Origin: Cyclaneusma minus
Lineage: Eukaryota > Ascomycota > Leotiomycetes > Marthamycetales > Marthamycetaceae
Reading direction: 5' to 3'
DNA: 64,000 bases
Assembly (NCBI GenBank): GCA_037179335.1
Contig: JAKZHN010000022.1
Location: forward strand, 539,493 to 603,492
The position numbers were made by a program, and so were the translations under genes. Positions 33,317 to 46,200 of the stretch are shown piece by piece; the first letter of the stretch is position 1; every line of letters begins with the position of its first letter. A model generated the notes under the pieces. It did not search any database and had not been told where the DNA came from. It was given only the letters and a program-made list of their open reading frames with translations.

Positions 33317-33723
33317 TTTTCATCGACCAGTTGGCAGCAATTCAGAAGCGCATGATTCGTCTTAGTTCCCAAATGAAGACTATGAAGAAGCGTATCCTGG
33401 CTTCGAGCGAGAAAAAGGATGAGACCTCTCGAATTCCGCAGGAACGAGAAGAGGGGCTTGATCGCTTTCTTCTTGGGGTAGAGGAAGATGAGCACGTTAC
33501 GAGGGCGAAATCAGGGGCCATGGAAAAATTTGCGGTTGAGAGGAGGAGAAAGGGGACTGTTGACGAAGTTGTAGATGAAGCTGCTGATGAGGATATCGAG
33601 GGAGATAAAATGGACCTTGACGAAGCGAGTTTCACCGTTTCGGAGGGCATGAAACTGGGAAGAATGGACCACGCTATCTCTGCGTCCAAACTGCAGTTGG
33701 TAGGCAACGAGGTAGTCTCGTAG
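33317..33723 (+). CDS. Extra family terminal exon (copy I), splice-compatible with H
   Basis: A second exon 3 follows copy H with no exon 1 or 2 between. From the TTCAAG acceptor at 33316 it reads VFIDQLAAIQKRMIRLSSQM, MKKRILASSEKKDETSRIPQ, EREEGLDRFLLGVEEDEHVT, then a Glu/Asp-rich stretch with DKMDLDEASF, ending GNEVVS at TAG 33721-33723. Joined to the phase-1 end of H exon 2 it stays in frame (GTT TTC ATC GAC). It may be an alternative last exon or simply a truncated duplicate. Confidence 0.55.
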
Positions 33724-33889
33724 AGTTTTCTCATGTAAAATTTTAAAATTTTACATCGTGTTGTTAAATGTTACTTTTAAATTAAATTTTTAATTCTACA
33801 TTGAAATTTTAATTCCACATCAAAACTCAATTCTTCATTCTATAGTGGAGGCCATAATGGTTGGTTTTATATCAGGAGATCAGCTGGCG

Positions 33890-33960
33890 GTTGGTCAGTC
33901 ACGTGCGGGAAAGCGCACAATGCTTTTGGCTAGCCAAAAGCGCATAAATAAAGTTTCTGA
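33890..33960. repeat. GC-richer island with nested palindromes
   Basis: GCTTTTGGCTAGCCAAAAGC at 33922-33941 is a perfect 20-bp palindrome, preceded by a GTGCG/CGCAC stem with a 6-nt loop (33903-33918). It sits just inside the AT-rich block next to copy I, as a transposon terminus might. Confidence 0.6.
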
Positions 33961-36900
33961 GAAATTAATGTTTTTATTTTCTTAGCAATACTTTTTGCAA
34001 AACAATCGCCAGTTATTTTTAATTTTATTTTTGCAATAAATTACTGTTTTTATTTTTTATTTAAATTGATTTCCCTTTTAATTTGCAATGGCAATTGGCA
34101 TTAAATTTTAAAGCAATGCTAGCAGCAATGCCGGCGGCTTTTAAAAAAGCCTTTGCATGCTATTTTTGCATAGCTCCCCAGCGCCTCGCGGCAATAGAAA
34201 AAAATATAAAAACTGTAAAAATACTTATAAAAATACCGCAAAGAATAACGCACGCGGTAATAATACTAATAATATTAATTGTAAATTCCCAGCTGAAAAT
34301 TTTAATAATTTTAATTTTAAATAAATCCAAATTTACTTGGCCCGTTAAAAAGCTAATTAATACCGGCGCTTTGCTAAAGCGGCCCATAAAATTATTATAA
34401 CCTTTAATGCCATTTAAATTCGTATAGCCAAAATTGCTATAAAAGCCGCTAGAATCAATATTATTGCAAATATTACAAGCCTTTAAATTAAAAATAATTA
34501 TAGCAAAGCTTTTTTTTTAAAATAAAAATAATAAAAATAATAAATGCTTTTTCTCTACTAAAAATTTTAAATTAATTTTTTAATTTTTTAATATTTTATA
34601 TAAATGGCTTTTTTAAATTGCCAATTGCCTTTTTTACACTTTTTTTTTCGCCTTAAAAAAACCATAATACCAATATTGCTAATATTTTAATTTTGTTTTT
34701 AAATAATAAATTGCGTTAAATTGCGGCAATTAGCAAAATTTTAACTTTTAATAATAATTATAAAATTTATTTTTTTTTTTTTAAATTCAAATATTTATTA
34801 TTTATTATACCAATTATATATTATAGTTAGGCCGCTGGCTATTTTAATTTGATTATAAAATTATTAAACTAGCTATTATTTATCAATAAAAAAATGCCGT
34901 TTTTTAATATTTAGATATTATTAATTTGCAATAATTTTTGGCTTTTTTAATTTTAAAAGCTGGGAATTTTCCAATTAGATTATTTATAAATTTTATATTT
35001 TAAAATATTAGCTACTTTATTTAAATAGCTTTGCATTTGCCAATTTTGGTTTTCGTTAAAAATATAATATTAATTTAAATAATAATAATATTATTTATTA
35101 AATTTATAATAATAAAACCTATAATTAAAAAAAATATAAGCATTAATATAAATGCTTAATTTGCAATAAAAAGTATTTTTAAAAAAATTATTTTAAATGT
35201 AAATAAAATACTTGCTATTTTAATATTGGCAATTTTAAAATTTAATTTCCATTTGCTAAATAAATTAAATTTGCTAAATAATTGCCAAATTCTTTATCGG
35301 TATTGCCCGCCCAATCGTGGTTTACTTTTTCCCCGCTCTTTTGTTTTATATTAATTGCCAGCTTTTAAATATTTTTTAAATTTTTTATATTAATTTACAA
35401 TTAAATCTTTTATACGCTAATATTAATATTCCTCGCATTAATTTCTAATTGCCTATTAATATTTAATTGCTAAGTTTTCCTATTTTGCTTTATAAAAATA
35501 AATATTTTTTAAATTTCTTTTATTTTATTGCTGTATCTTAATTTTTCTCCAGCCTAATATTAAATTATAATTTAAAGTATTTACCAATTTTGCTTTTTTT
35601 TTAATTTTTTTAATTTCTTTTTATTTCAAAGCTTGGTTTTGTTTTGGCTATTATCCTGGCCTATTTTTGTAATTTTTATTAGGCATTTTATATTATAATT
35701 GCCTTTTTGGCTATATTAATCTATATTAGCAATTTTCTTTTTGCAATTTAAAATTCTATATAAAAGTTTTATATATATTAAATAATAAAATTATTAATAA
35801 TTTAGCCTTGCAATATATTTAAAAAAAGAATTGTTTTAAATTTTTTTTTACTTTTTTTAATTAATGCTTTTATTTTAAAAAAAATGCTATTATATACTAT
35901 ATTAGGCTTTTGAATCTTTTGAAATTAATAATTAAAATTGGCAAAGTTTATTTTTTTTAAAAAGATATATAAAAAATGCTTTTTATATAATTCTAATAGC
36001 GGTTTTATATTAATAATTGCTGGGCTTTAATTGGAAAAAAATATTTATATTAAAATTATCCTGCTTTTTAATTTAGCAATAATATTTTTTTTTTTATTTT
36101 TTTTGCAAAGGCTTTTAAATAGCTGCTAAAATTCTAGCTATTTGGCTTAAATCTATACTATTATTTAAATAATAATAATATTATATTTTTAATATATTTT
36201 TTAAAGCTTTTAGCCTTATAAAAATAAAGTTTTAAACTATTTTAGTAAGCTTTGAATATTTTATAAAATATTAAAAAAGATAAAAGAAAATATTAATTAA
36301 AATATTGAATTTAATACTTAATATAAAAATTATAATGCTTTTGGTTTTAAAAAAAACCTGGCCAATATTTTAGCTTTAATATTAAAAGCTTGGTTTCGCA
36401 AAGCCATTTCTTTATTTAAAGCATAAAAACTGGTTAAAAACTTAAATTTTACCGCTTTAACCATTTAATTGGGCTATTTTTATTGCCGCTATTTTTAAAG
36501 CTTTATCGCCATTTTCCTATTTGGAACCAGGGTTTCTTTTAAATATAAATTGCTTAAAAATATTAAAAACAATTTAATTTAATAGCGCAATTTTTTTCCC
36601 AAATATAGTAAAATAAATAACGAATTTAAACCCTTGGTTTATTTATTTATAAATGCTTTAATTATAAGCCTAAATAGCTTTTATATTACCAGCTACTTTT
36701 TTGCGCGCTGCAATTAACGCATTTATATTAGTATCTTTTTTTAAATATTAAATATTCGCCAGCTTTTTGCCATTTTAATAGCTTTAGCCAATTAATACTC
36801 CGCTACATATTAATATTTATAAAATGAAAGCTATTTTTAAAACGATTAATTAATAGAGATTAATATAGTTAATTTATAAGATAATTATTTACACTAATAA

Positions 36901-38032
36901 TTTTATAGCTTAATAAAGGCTTTCCAAGCATATTTTATACAATAATTTATAGCATTTAATTTTACAAATTTGTTTATTATTAGCAGCAAAATAGAATGTT
37001 TTATTAATTTTTTTTAAATATTTAAATATCTTTGCAAATGCTTTATTTTATAATTTAATTAGACAAATTGCTAATTAATATTTACAATAGCAATTAAATT
37101 TGGTTTTAATATATCATTATTAAAATAAACAATTATAATTTTGCTTTTGCTTTAAGCCTATTATATTGTTTTTTATAGCCTAATCGCAGCTTTTTATAAT
37201 TTATATAAATTTTCAATTAATTTATAAAAGCATTTTAATATTAGGAAAAGCAAGCACTTTTATTTTGCAATTGTAAATCGGATTATTAAATAAATTGCTT
37301 TTTGCAATAATAGCATTAACCGCTATAAAAAGAAAATTTAAACCCGATTTTATTTAAGCCGCTTTATTTGTTTTATATTATATTTATATAATTTGCTTAG
37401 TTTTGCAAAAAGCCTTTAATTTTTCTTTAATAAAACTAGCTATAATTAATTATTGCAAAATCCGAAACAAGTTTTAAAAGCGCAAAGCTCCGCTGCTTTT
37501 TAAAATTTAATTGCTAAATATTACTATTAGGGCATTATTATTTGCTATTGCTTTTATAATTAATAAATAGCTAATTAATTTTAATTTTAATATTGCATTT
37601 AAAATAGCTTTTATTGCTTTTTTTTATATTATAAAATTGATTTATAGCCGTAAGGAATTTAAAAATCGCTTATTTCTTAACCGAATTAAAATTTAATATC
37701 GGTATATTGTATTTTTTAAAGCAAGCAATTATGCTATTTTAATATTGCTAAATAGCAAATTCAATATTAATTATATTAATATAAATATTATTGCTATTAT
37801 AATAATTAATTATATTTGCTTTATAAAAGCCTCATAAGCCTTTTTTGCATTAAATTTTTCATTATTAATAGCGCTGCTATTTTATTGTGCAATAAGGCCT
37901 TTTATTTAAATTGCTTATTTCGCTAAATTTTAAAATCATTTGCAAATTATTAATTATTTTAATGCTATTAATTATACTAAATATAGCTTTTGCAAAAATA
38001 TTGTCCAATATATTGCAAGTAATAATATATTT

Positions 38033-38275
38033 GTTGGGATTACCAAGGAAGGTAGCTTATACGCCAAAAGGTGGATATATCCAATTATAAGCGTTGTACT
38101 GTAAATAAATAAGGAAAAAGGATAAGCTTTATAGTATTAAAGCTATTTCTTTTTTTGTTTTGCTAATTAAACTATACTAAGCTAAACTATTTATAATAGC
38201 TGATTATAGCTATAGCTAATCCGTAAAGCATAGCTAATTCGAAATTATAGCTAATTCGAAATTATAGCTAATTTA
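38033..38275 (+). repeat. Possible LTR start and 17-bp tandem repeats
   Basis: A weakly mutated stretch opens TGTTGGGATTACCAAGG, resembling Copia LTR starts, and continues to about 38120. At about 38220-38275 a 17-bp unit (TAGCTAATTCGAAATTA) repeats about three times. No partner LTR was found, so the identity is tentative. Confidence 0.35.
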
Positions 38276-41200
38276 AATCTATAAAGCTATTTAAGTCCTT
38301 GCCTTTTGAATTTATTAAATTCACGATTTTAATAGCTAGTAAATTTTTAAAGCGATTTATCCATTTTTTTATTTTAATAATTAAGCTATTTTAATTTATA
38401 AACATTTTAAAGGATTAATTTAGATTAGTTTCAATTATAGCATTCGCAAGGTTATTTTATCCATTAATTTAGCGGACCTTTTATAGCTTTTATTGCTTGT
38501 AGCTTTGGCAAAAGTAAAATATATTAGTTATAAGCCTTTTTTTAATTATAATATCTAGCCTAATTAATATATTATAAAGAAAACGGGAATTAATGCAAAT
38601 AATAACGGGGATTTAAAAAAGCAATAAGCAGACCGTAATTAGCTAAAGGGTGATAAAAACGGCGATTTCGATATTTATTCCTTGGACTATAATAAAAAGC
38701 TTATTTAAAAAAACGGACTAAATAATTTTTTTATTTTTAATAAAAGACTAATAAAACAAATTGCCTATAGAATTAAATATATAATTTTTCTTATTTAGAT
38801 TTTTATTAGCTAATATAATAGTATATTTTAGCTAAAAAAAGAAACTTTTATTATTGGCAAATAATCCATTTATAAATATATAAAGCTTTGCAATTGCCAA
38901 ATTAATTGGCAAATAAATAAAACCTTAATTAATATTCTATATAAATTATTTAATTTGCTTATTAAAGGCTTTAATATCCATTTTAATTGAAAACTAATAT
39001 TAATCTATAATTAAAAAATTATAAAAAGCTTCCAATTGGAAATTAATAGCTAAATAAACATTTTTAGCTTTTTATTTAATATATTGGTATAATATATCAG
39101 GGAATTTAAAATTAATCAATTTAAAATTGTTGCCTTGCTTTTTTTAAATTATAAAAATATAGCTATTAATTTAAATTAAAATACAATTGTTAAAAACAAA
39201 ACATTTATTATTAAAATATTGCTTTAGCTTAGCCTTAAAAAAGGCTAATTTAAGCTTTTATTTTTTTTAATTCGGATTAGTTTTTCTTTATCAAAATTAG
39301 AATATTATTAATTTATATACCAATAATAATAAAATAGTCTGATAAATTTATAATTATAAAGCAAAAATTAAAAATAAATATCCTTGTAAATAGCTTGTTT
39401 TTATAATAATTGAAATAAATTATTTACTAACACAATCCGGATTTCGCAATGCTATATAAAGGGTTTAAAATCCTTATAATAAGTTTTAAAAAATAAAAGT
39501 GCTTAATTTCTTTAAATAACTTATATAAAATCACTTTTTAAAAATAAAAATGCAAATATAGATAAGCTTAAATAATATCCCGAAAATAAAGCCTTTTTTT
39601 AAAATTTCGAAAATAAGGAGCTAAGGCTATAATAAAATACTAGCTAATGCATTAAATTATTGAAAATTGTGTAAAAATCTCCTTTTTGCCAGCATTATTA
39701 TAATTTTAAACTATAAGCCTTAATTTTTGTTAGGGATATTTATTTGCTTTGCCCTTAATTTTTTGAATTATTTAAGCATTGAATTTCGAAAATTTAAAAA
39801 CACCAAAAGCTTAAAAAATTTTAATTTCCGCAATATTGGATTATTTAAACGGTCTTTTAAAAATAGTAATTCAATTTTATTTCCAAAGCTTAATAGTAAA
39901 CTTGAAATTAAAAACTCTTTTTATAAAAATAAAGGCTTTAATTTCCTTAATATTTATTATATAGACTTTAAAATATTTAAATTAAATAATATAAATATTT
40001 AAATTATTATAAATATAATATTTCTTGGTTTTTTTATTTTTATTGTCTTTTGGATAATTGCGACCTTTTTTCAATAAAAATAGAGATAGCGTTTTTAAAT
40101 ATAAATTATTGTCATTATTAGCAATTGCGGAAATTCTTTTTAATTTTAAAATATTTAATATTGTTAATAGCATTGCATTTAAAACTGCGAGCGGTGCTAT
40201 AGCGAACGGGATAGAAATTAGCTTTTTTTTAACTGGAAATTAATTTGAAATTTGCTTTGCAAATTGCAATATTTAAATTAAAGCTAAAAGAAATTTGGAA
40301 AATAATTTAAAAAAAGCTAAATCCTGATTTAAATTATTAAAATCATTTTATAATTCTTTATTATTATAATATAGACTAATAATAATTGTTTTAAAAGTCC
40401 AATTCTTTTATAATATATTTAATATATAGCTTTTTTCTTTTTTTGCAATTATAATAAATAAACCGGTCCAGCGCTTAATATGCTTTTTATAAATCATCAG
40501 TTTTAATTAAAAACAAACCCAAAATTAATATAGTATTAAAGCTGTTCCTTATAGCCAACGCATCCAAAATAATACGCTTAATATACGTTTTTTTAATATG
40601 CTTTATAGCTTTATAAATAGTTTCGGCCTTTTCAAGCATGATAAATAATAAAATTAAAAATTTAACCATATAAAAATATATACCAAATACCAGGAAAATG
40701 GATATAAAACCATTAAAGCCAGCTATATTATTAATTAATTTAACAATTATTTAAAATACGATTTTTTTGCACAAAAAAATTGTTTTTTATATTATTTTAT
40801 AAAACCAATAAAAAATATAATAAAAGGGTTTGGTTTTGCCAAGACTATTATAGGATTTAATTAGCACCAAGAGAACCTTAATTTTATATAAACTAGCATT
40901 TTGTTTTATTTTAATATTATAAATTTTATTTTTAGCATTATAAACCATTTGATTAAATAAACTAAAGTAAATATCAATTTAGCAAAGCCAAATAATTTCC
41001 TAAATATCCTTAATACTATTAAATTTAATAAATTAAGCTGCCCAAAAAATAATTGCTATATTTATAATATAAATAATTTCTTACTCGTCAATATAAACTA
41101 GATTAATTAGAATTTCCGCATTAAACCAAAAATCCTTGCAAAACAAAACTTTAAATCTGCTAAAAATCTTTAAATGAATTTGGTATTAGTGGCAGAATTT

Positions 41201-42419
41201 ATTAAGTTTTTTTAGCATACGTTTATTAAAAGCAGAATAGAATAAAAAAAGGATCTTTTATAATTTCTTAATTATTGAATATCCAAATTATTAATAAAAT
41301 CGTTTTTTTTAATTAAATAGCTATAAATTAAATTAACCTTAATAGCGTAATTCTTAAAATTAAAATCAAGTCAAAAATAATTTTATTTTTAAATAACTAG
41401 TATTATAAACTTGCTTTAAAAAAGAATATTTAAAAAAGAATTAAAATAAATACCTAAGCGGTTCATATTATTAATATAAAAAACAATATTAAAAAAATAT
41501 AGAAATTAATAATGCTAAAAAAATAAAAACATACGGTATGTTAATAATAAATATAATTTTTTTACCAAATTTAATTTTATATTTATTTTGGGTAATATTA
41601 AGCTTTAAACCGAATAAGCGCTGAAAGATTAAGAATTAAAAAAGTCCAGCTATAAATATGCTAGTAAAACTATTGTCTAGTATAATGTTCTGGAATTCTA
41701 CGAATAAATAACGGTCCGCAAATATAAAAATCTTATTAATTTCGATCCGGGGATTATAAAACAAAATATATATAAAATTTAATAGCAATAGCAGTATACA
41801 AAGCTGATTAGTTACAAAGCATTTAAAAAATCTCTAATTTATTAACCTTGCTATGTTTAATTATAAAAACGGCAAAATGCTAAAATAACCCCGCAATTAA
41901 AAAATACTGATAAATTATAAAAACTTGATATAATTAAATAGGGCTTTTCAATAATATTGTATTATATTCTAATTTAAATAAGAAATTTATAAAAACTATG
42001 GTTTTATACCTAGCTTGAATTATTATTAACTTTTGAAAAATCGGGGTTATTTTTTGACCCCAAAAATCCAAAACACCAAAAATAATCACTTTTAAACAAA
42101 ATTCTAAAACTAAAAAAAGCATTTCTTTATAAAGGTTTATATATAAATTACTATTCGAATTGCCCAATTTATAATAATCTAAAAAGAAATTAAAATAATT
42201 TTAAATTCTGGCAAAATTATAGCATTAAGAAATAAAGGCAAATTTATTATTAAGTTCGACTATATATTATTACATTTATATTGCTAAACTAACCCTGGAA
42301 TAATTTAAATCAATTATCCTTTTATCAATTTTAAAGATAATTGAATTTGGCTTTTAGTAATTGATTTTTTAATTGATTTTACAATAAACTGCTTTTAAAC
42401 AATTAATTATCTTTAAAAA

Positions 42420-43150
42420 TGGCGAAATTCCAACAATTTTAAATTTTTCCAGCATTTAAGACTTGCAATTGAATAGCAATTTACAATGCAATAGAATTAA
42501 TTATTTGAACAATTATAATAGCTAAATCAATTAAAAAAATCAATTTTTAAAAATCAGAATTCAATTATTTTTAAAAACAATGAAAATATAATTAATTTAA
42601 ATCAGGGTCTTGAAATTCAATAAAATCAAATTTGCCCTGGCTTAATGCTTTCAGCCACCATTAAAATAGCCATCCAAAATGCAATAAAATCAATTACTTT
42701 AAATTAATTTATTATAAAATTAATTGAAAAAATCAATTTTCAAAAATCAGAATTCAATTATTTTTAAAAATGGTAAAATATAATTAATTTGAATTAATAA
42801 TTTGGCTTAGCTCCCATCGCTCTCTAGCGCTCTCCGGGCAGCGTAAACTTAATTTTATCGAAATTTCACTATTTTTAAAAATAATTAAATTCCATGTTTT
42901 GATAATTGAATTTTTTAATTGATTTAATTATTTAAATCGCTTAAATAATTAATCAAATCGCATTGTGGATAATTATGACAATCAGATTTTCCAAAACTTG
43001 CAATTGAATAACAATTTAAAATGCAGTAAAATTAATTATTTAAACAATTATAATAATTAAATTAATTAAAAGAATTAATTATTAAAAATTAAAGTTTAAC
43101 TATTTTTAAATTAATAGCGCTGTAATTAATTTGAATTATAATTAAATTAT
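42420..43150. repeat. Three diverged copies of an approximately 120-bp repeat
   Basis: Similar sequence recurs at about 42480-42600, 42680-42800 and 43020-43140. Each copy has an AATTAATTATTTGAACAATT-like start and AATCAGAATTCAATTATTTT-like middle, and ends near TATAATTAATTTGAAT. Between copies 2 and 3 is a GC-richer insert (42793-42840). Confidence 0.6.
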
Positions 43151-43200
43151 AATTTTAAGACTCAAAATTTCTATAACCGCTTTTTTTGCAGCCATTTTTA

Positions 43201-46200
43201 TTATTTTTAACGCTGGAAATATATATATATAATATCATAGCTCCGCTATTTTTAAATTTATATTAAAAAACAAAATTTAATTAGCTTTAAAATTAATAGC
43301 GTTATCAAAATGTTATTTAAATCCAATTTCGGGATTAGGCTTTAATCTCGAAAACCAAAATCTTATATTTAAACAATTATTAAATATTAAGCTTTTGACA
43401 ATATTTTATTTTATTTTTAAATTTTATTAAAAAATGTTTATTCTATTTATTTATTAATTAATTTTAATCGTTATCTAGCTATTAAAGCCATGCAATAGTG
43501 ATTAAAATAATAAATTAAGCAGGTCTAAAAGTCTTGGTAAAATCCGGTTTAATGCTAAATTTCTTTTCGGCAAAAATTGTTCTGATTTTTTTTAAAAAGT
43601 TATTGGGGTTTTTTGGTTATAAGTAAATTGCGGGCCGTTAAAAATAGCGGCGCCGGTAATTTTCTTTTTTAGCAATAATGGGTTTTTGAAATTATTATAA
43701 TTTTGGTGATATTTTGGTTTATAGCTGGGTTTTCGGTTTTTTGGATTTTTTAAATAATAGCGATTATATGTCCGTCTTATTTTTTACGTGTTTTTATATA
43801 TAATATAAGCCTTATACAATTATATAATCATTATTTTTCCTGAATTTTAATTTTGCGATATTTTGCATAATAATAGCTTGGCGCGTTAATAATAATAATA
43901 AATTTTTTTATTAGAATTTTAATCCCGTTTTTATAAACTTTTTGGCTTTTCGCGCTTTATTTTTTTTTTTTCGCTTTTTTTTATTTACCATTAAGTTTTT
44001 CCAGCTTTTTATTTACTTTATAGCAAAATATTTTAAGCTTTATTAGGTTTTTAAGCCTTAGCGTTTTGCAAAAAAAATTAAAAGCTTTATTTTATATTAA
44101 AAGCCTTAATTTGCGGCTTAAATTATAAATTATTATTAGCGTAAAATTAAATACCGGATTATTACTTAAGCTGCTTAATTTATTATTACTAAAAAAAATA
44201 TTGCAGCTGCTAAAATAGCCTATATTATTAATGCTGTTTTTTTTATTAATAATCTTTTGGTATTATTATTGGTTTTAGCTAGCTATTTGCTGATTTTATT
44301 ACTGGCTTCAATTAGCAGCCTGTTACTTTTTGTATTGGCGTTATTTAATACCCCGTTAAGCCTATTATTAATATTAATTTAAATATCTTTTACCGGTTTA
44401 AATTTAATGGCTTTTTAGCCAGCTTTGGCTTTGATTTTAATTTCGATTTTAATTTTAATAGCAATAGCGATTTTCAGGCTTTTATTGGCCTTATTGACTA
44501 AGCCGGTTATTATTCCGGCTTTTTTCCGGATTTTATCAATATTATTTATAATGTTCCCGATTTTGGTTTTTTAATTTCCCGGCCCTTTATTGGGATTGGT
44601 TTAAAGCTTATTTTTAAGCATTTTTAGCCTATTGCTTTTATAATTAATTTTAAATCCGATTTTAAGCCTTTTTTATATTAAAAAAATATTTTTTTCCAGG
44701 CCGCTTTTAATTTTTCGCTAATAAAAAAAGCAGCCTATATAAAAGTTCGATATCAATAATAATCCCGCCAAATTTAAAATTTGCTATTTTTAAAATTATT
44801 TGCCAAATTCGCTTTTTTGCATTAATAATAATTTGGTTTATATTTATTTTGGTTTTTTTAAAAAACATATAAATTTTTCTAAGCTTTTTTTGCAAATATT
44901 TAAATTTAAAGCTATTATTGGATAGGCGAGCGTATGTTTTTCTAATTTTGCTTGGTTTTATTTAAAATAAATAGCTTTAATTTGGTTTTGCGTATATTTA
45001 AAAAGCAAAATAGTCTTATTTTTATTTATAAGTCTTATATTAAAAAATACGTTTAACTTTTAAATTAAATTTATATTAACAATTTCCATTAAAATAATTA
45101 TTATGAACATTGCAATAAAAAAAATAAGCAAGCTATATGTATTTAAATAAGCTTTTAGTATTTTTTTTATATTTTTGATTTTTTTGATGCAGCTACTAAT
45201 GTTTTTTATTAGTACCGCCGGATATTTATTGCTTAACTTTTAATATTTAGCTAATTAAATTAATAATTTTAATTTTAATATTTATATAAATAGTTTTATT
45301 CGGCTAATATTTAATTAAAGCTAATTAATAAATTTTTAAAAGCTTAACATACGCTAATTATATATTTTAAATCCCGTTATTTTATTGCTAAAATTAAAAG
45401 CGAGCTTTATTAAAAGAATCCCGATTTAATACTTTACTAGCAAAAAGCCTATTGAATTAAAGCTTTTAAATATTTAAATTATATTATTTTTAGCGGTTTT
45501 CAAGCGTTTTATAAAGTTTTTATTAATATTATTGCTTTTAATTAAAGGATTTATTAAATTTAAATAACCGTTATTAATTAGCGTATTGCCGACGCGCTTT
45601 AGTTATTTAAAAAGCTTATAATTATTAAATTTAATTTTAAATATATAGCAGAGGCTAATAAAGCGGCAAATATTATTAATAAATTTAATTTATAATAATA
45701 GCGGGCCGAAATTTTCTTAAAGGCCAGAATAGCCGATTTATTTAAAGCTGATTTATAATAGCGGGCCGGAGATTTTTTAAAAGCTAAAATGGCGAATTTA
45801 ATTAAAACTGAATTATTAATGCTAAAATAAAGAACCGATTTAAAAAGAAAACGGAAAAAAAAAGAAAATAATAAAGGGAAAAGCAGCTGAAGGCTAATAT
45901 TATTTAATATGATTAAGTATTGGGTAGTTTTAACACGGATAAAATTATGCTAAATACTAATAAAATTATGTTAAATATTAACGAAAAAGAGTAGTTTTAT
46001 ATTTTTGGTAGTTTTTTTTGCAATTTTTTTAAATGGTAATATTTTTAAATTTATAATTATTAATGGGATTTAGCTAGTTTTAGTATAATGGCCTTATTAT
46101 TTGTTTTAAGTATTTTATAAAAAATAATTTTTAAAAAATAATTTTTCAAGTATTTTTAATAATTGTGCTAAATATAAATTAGGAAATTTTGAAAATTATA

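Larger units (their letters stand above)
33735..43200. other. AT-rich RIP-degraded block 2, left part
   Basis: No intact gene. The composition is near uniform, with A/T runs and stops in all frames; the short open frames at 34083-34400, 39727-40002 and 41934-42167 are low-complexity and unsupported. A few less-mutated islands stand out: 33890-33960 (with a 20-bp palindrome), about 38033-38120 (starting TTGTTGGGATTACCAAGG, as Copia-type LTRs often do) and 42793-42840. I could not identify a protein domain here. Confidence 0.6.

Noticed and set aside
34083..42167. Scattered 60-105-codon frames in the AT-rich block
   Set aside because: Low-complexity Lys/Asn/Ile/Phe composition expected by chance in AT-rich DNA, with no domain or splice logic.
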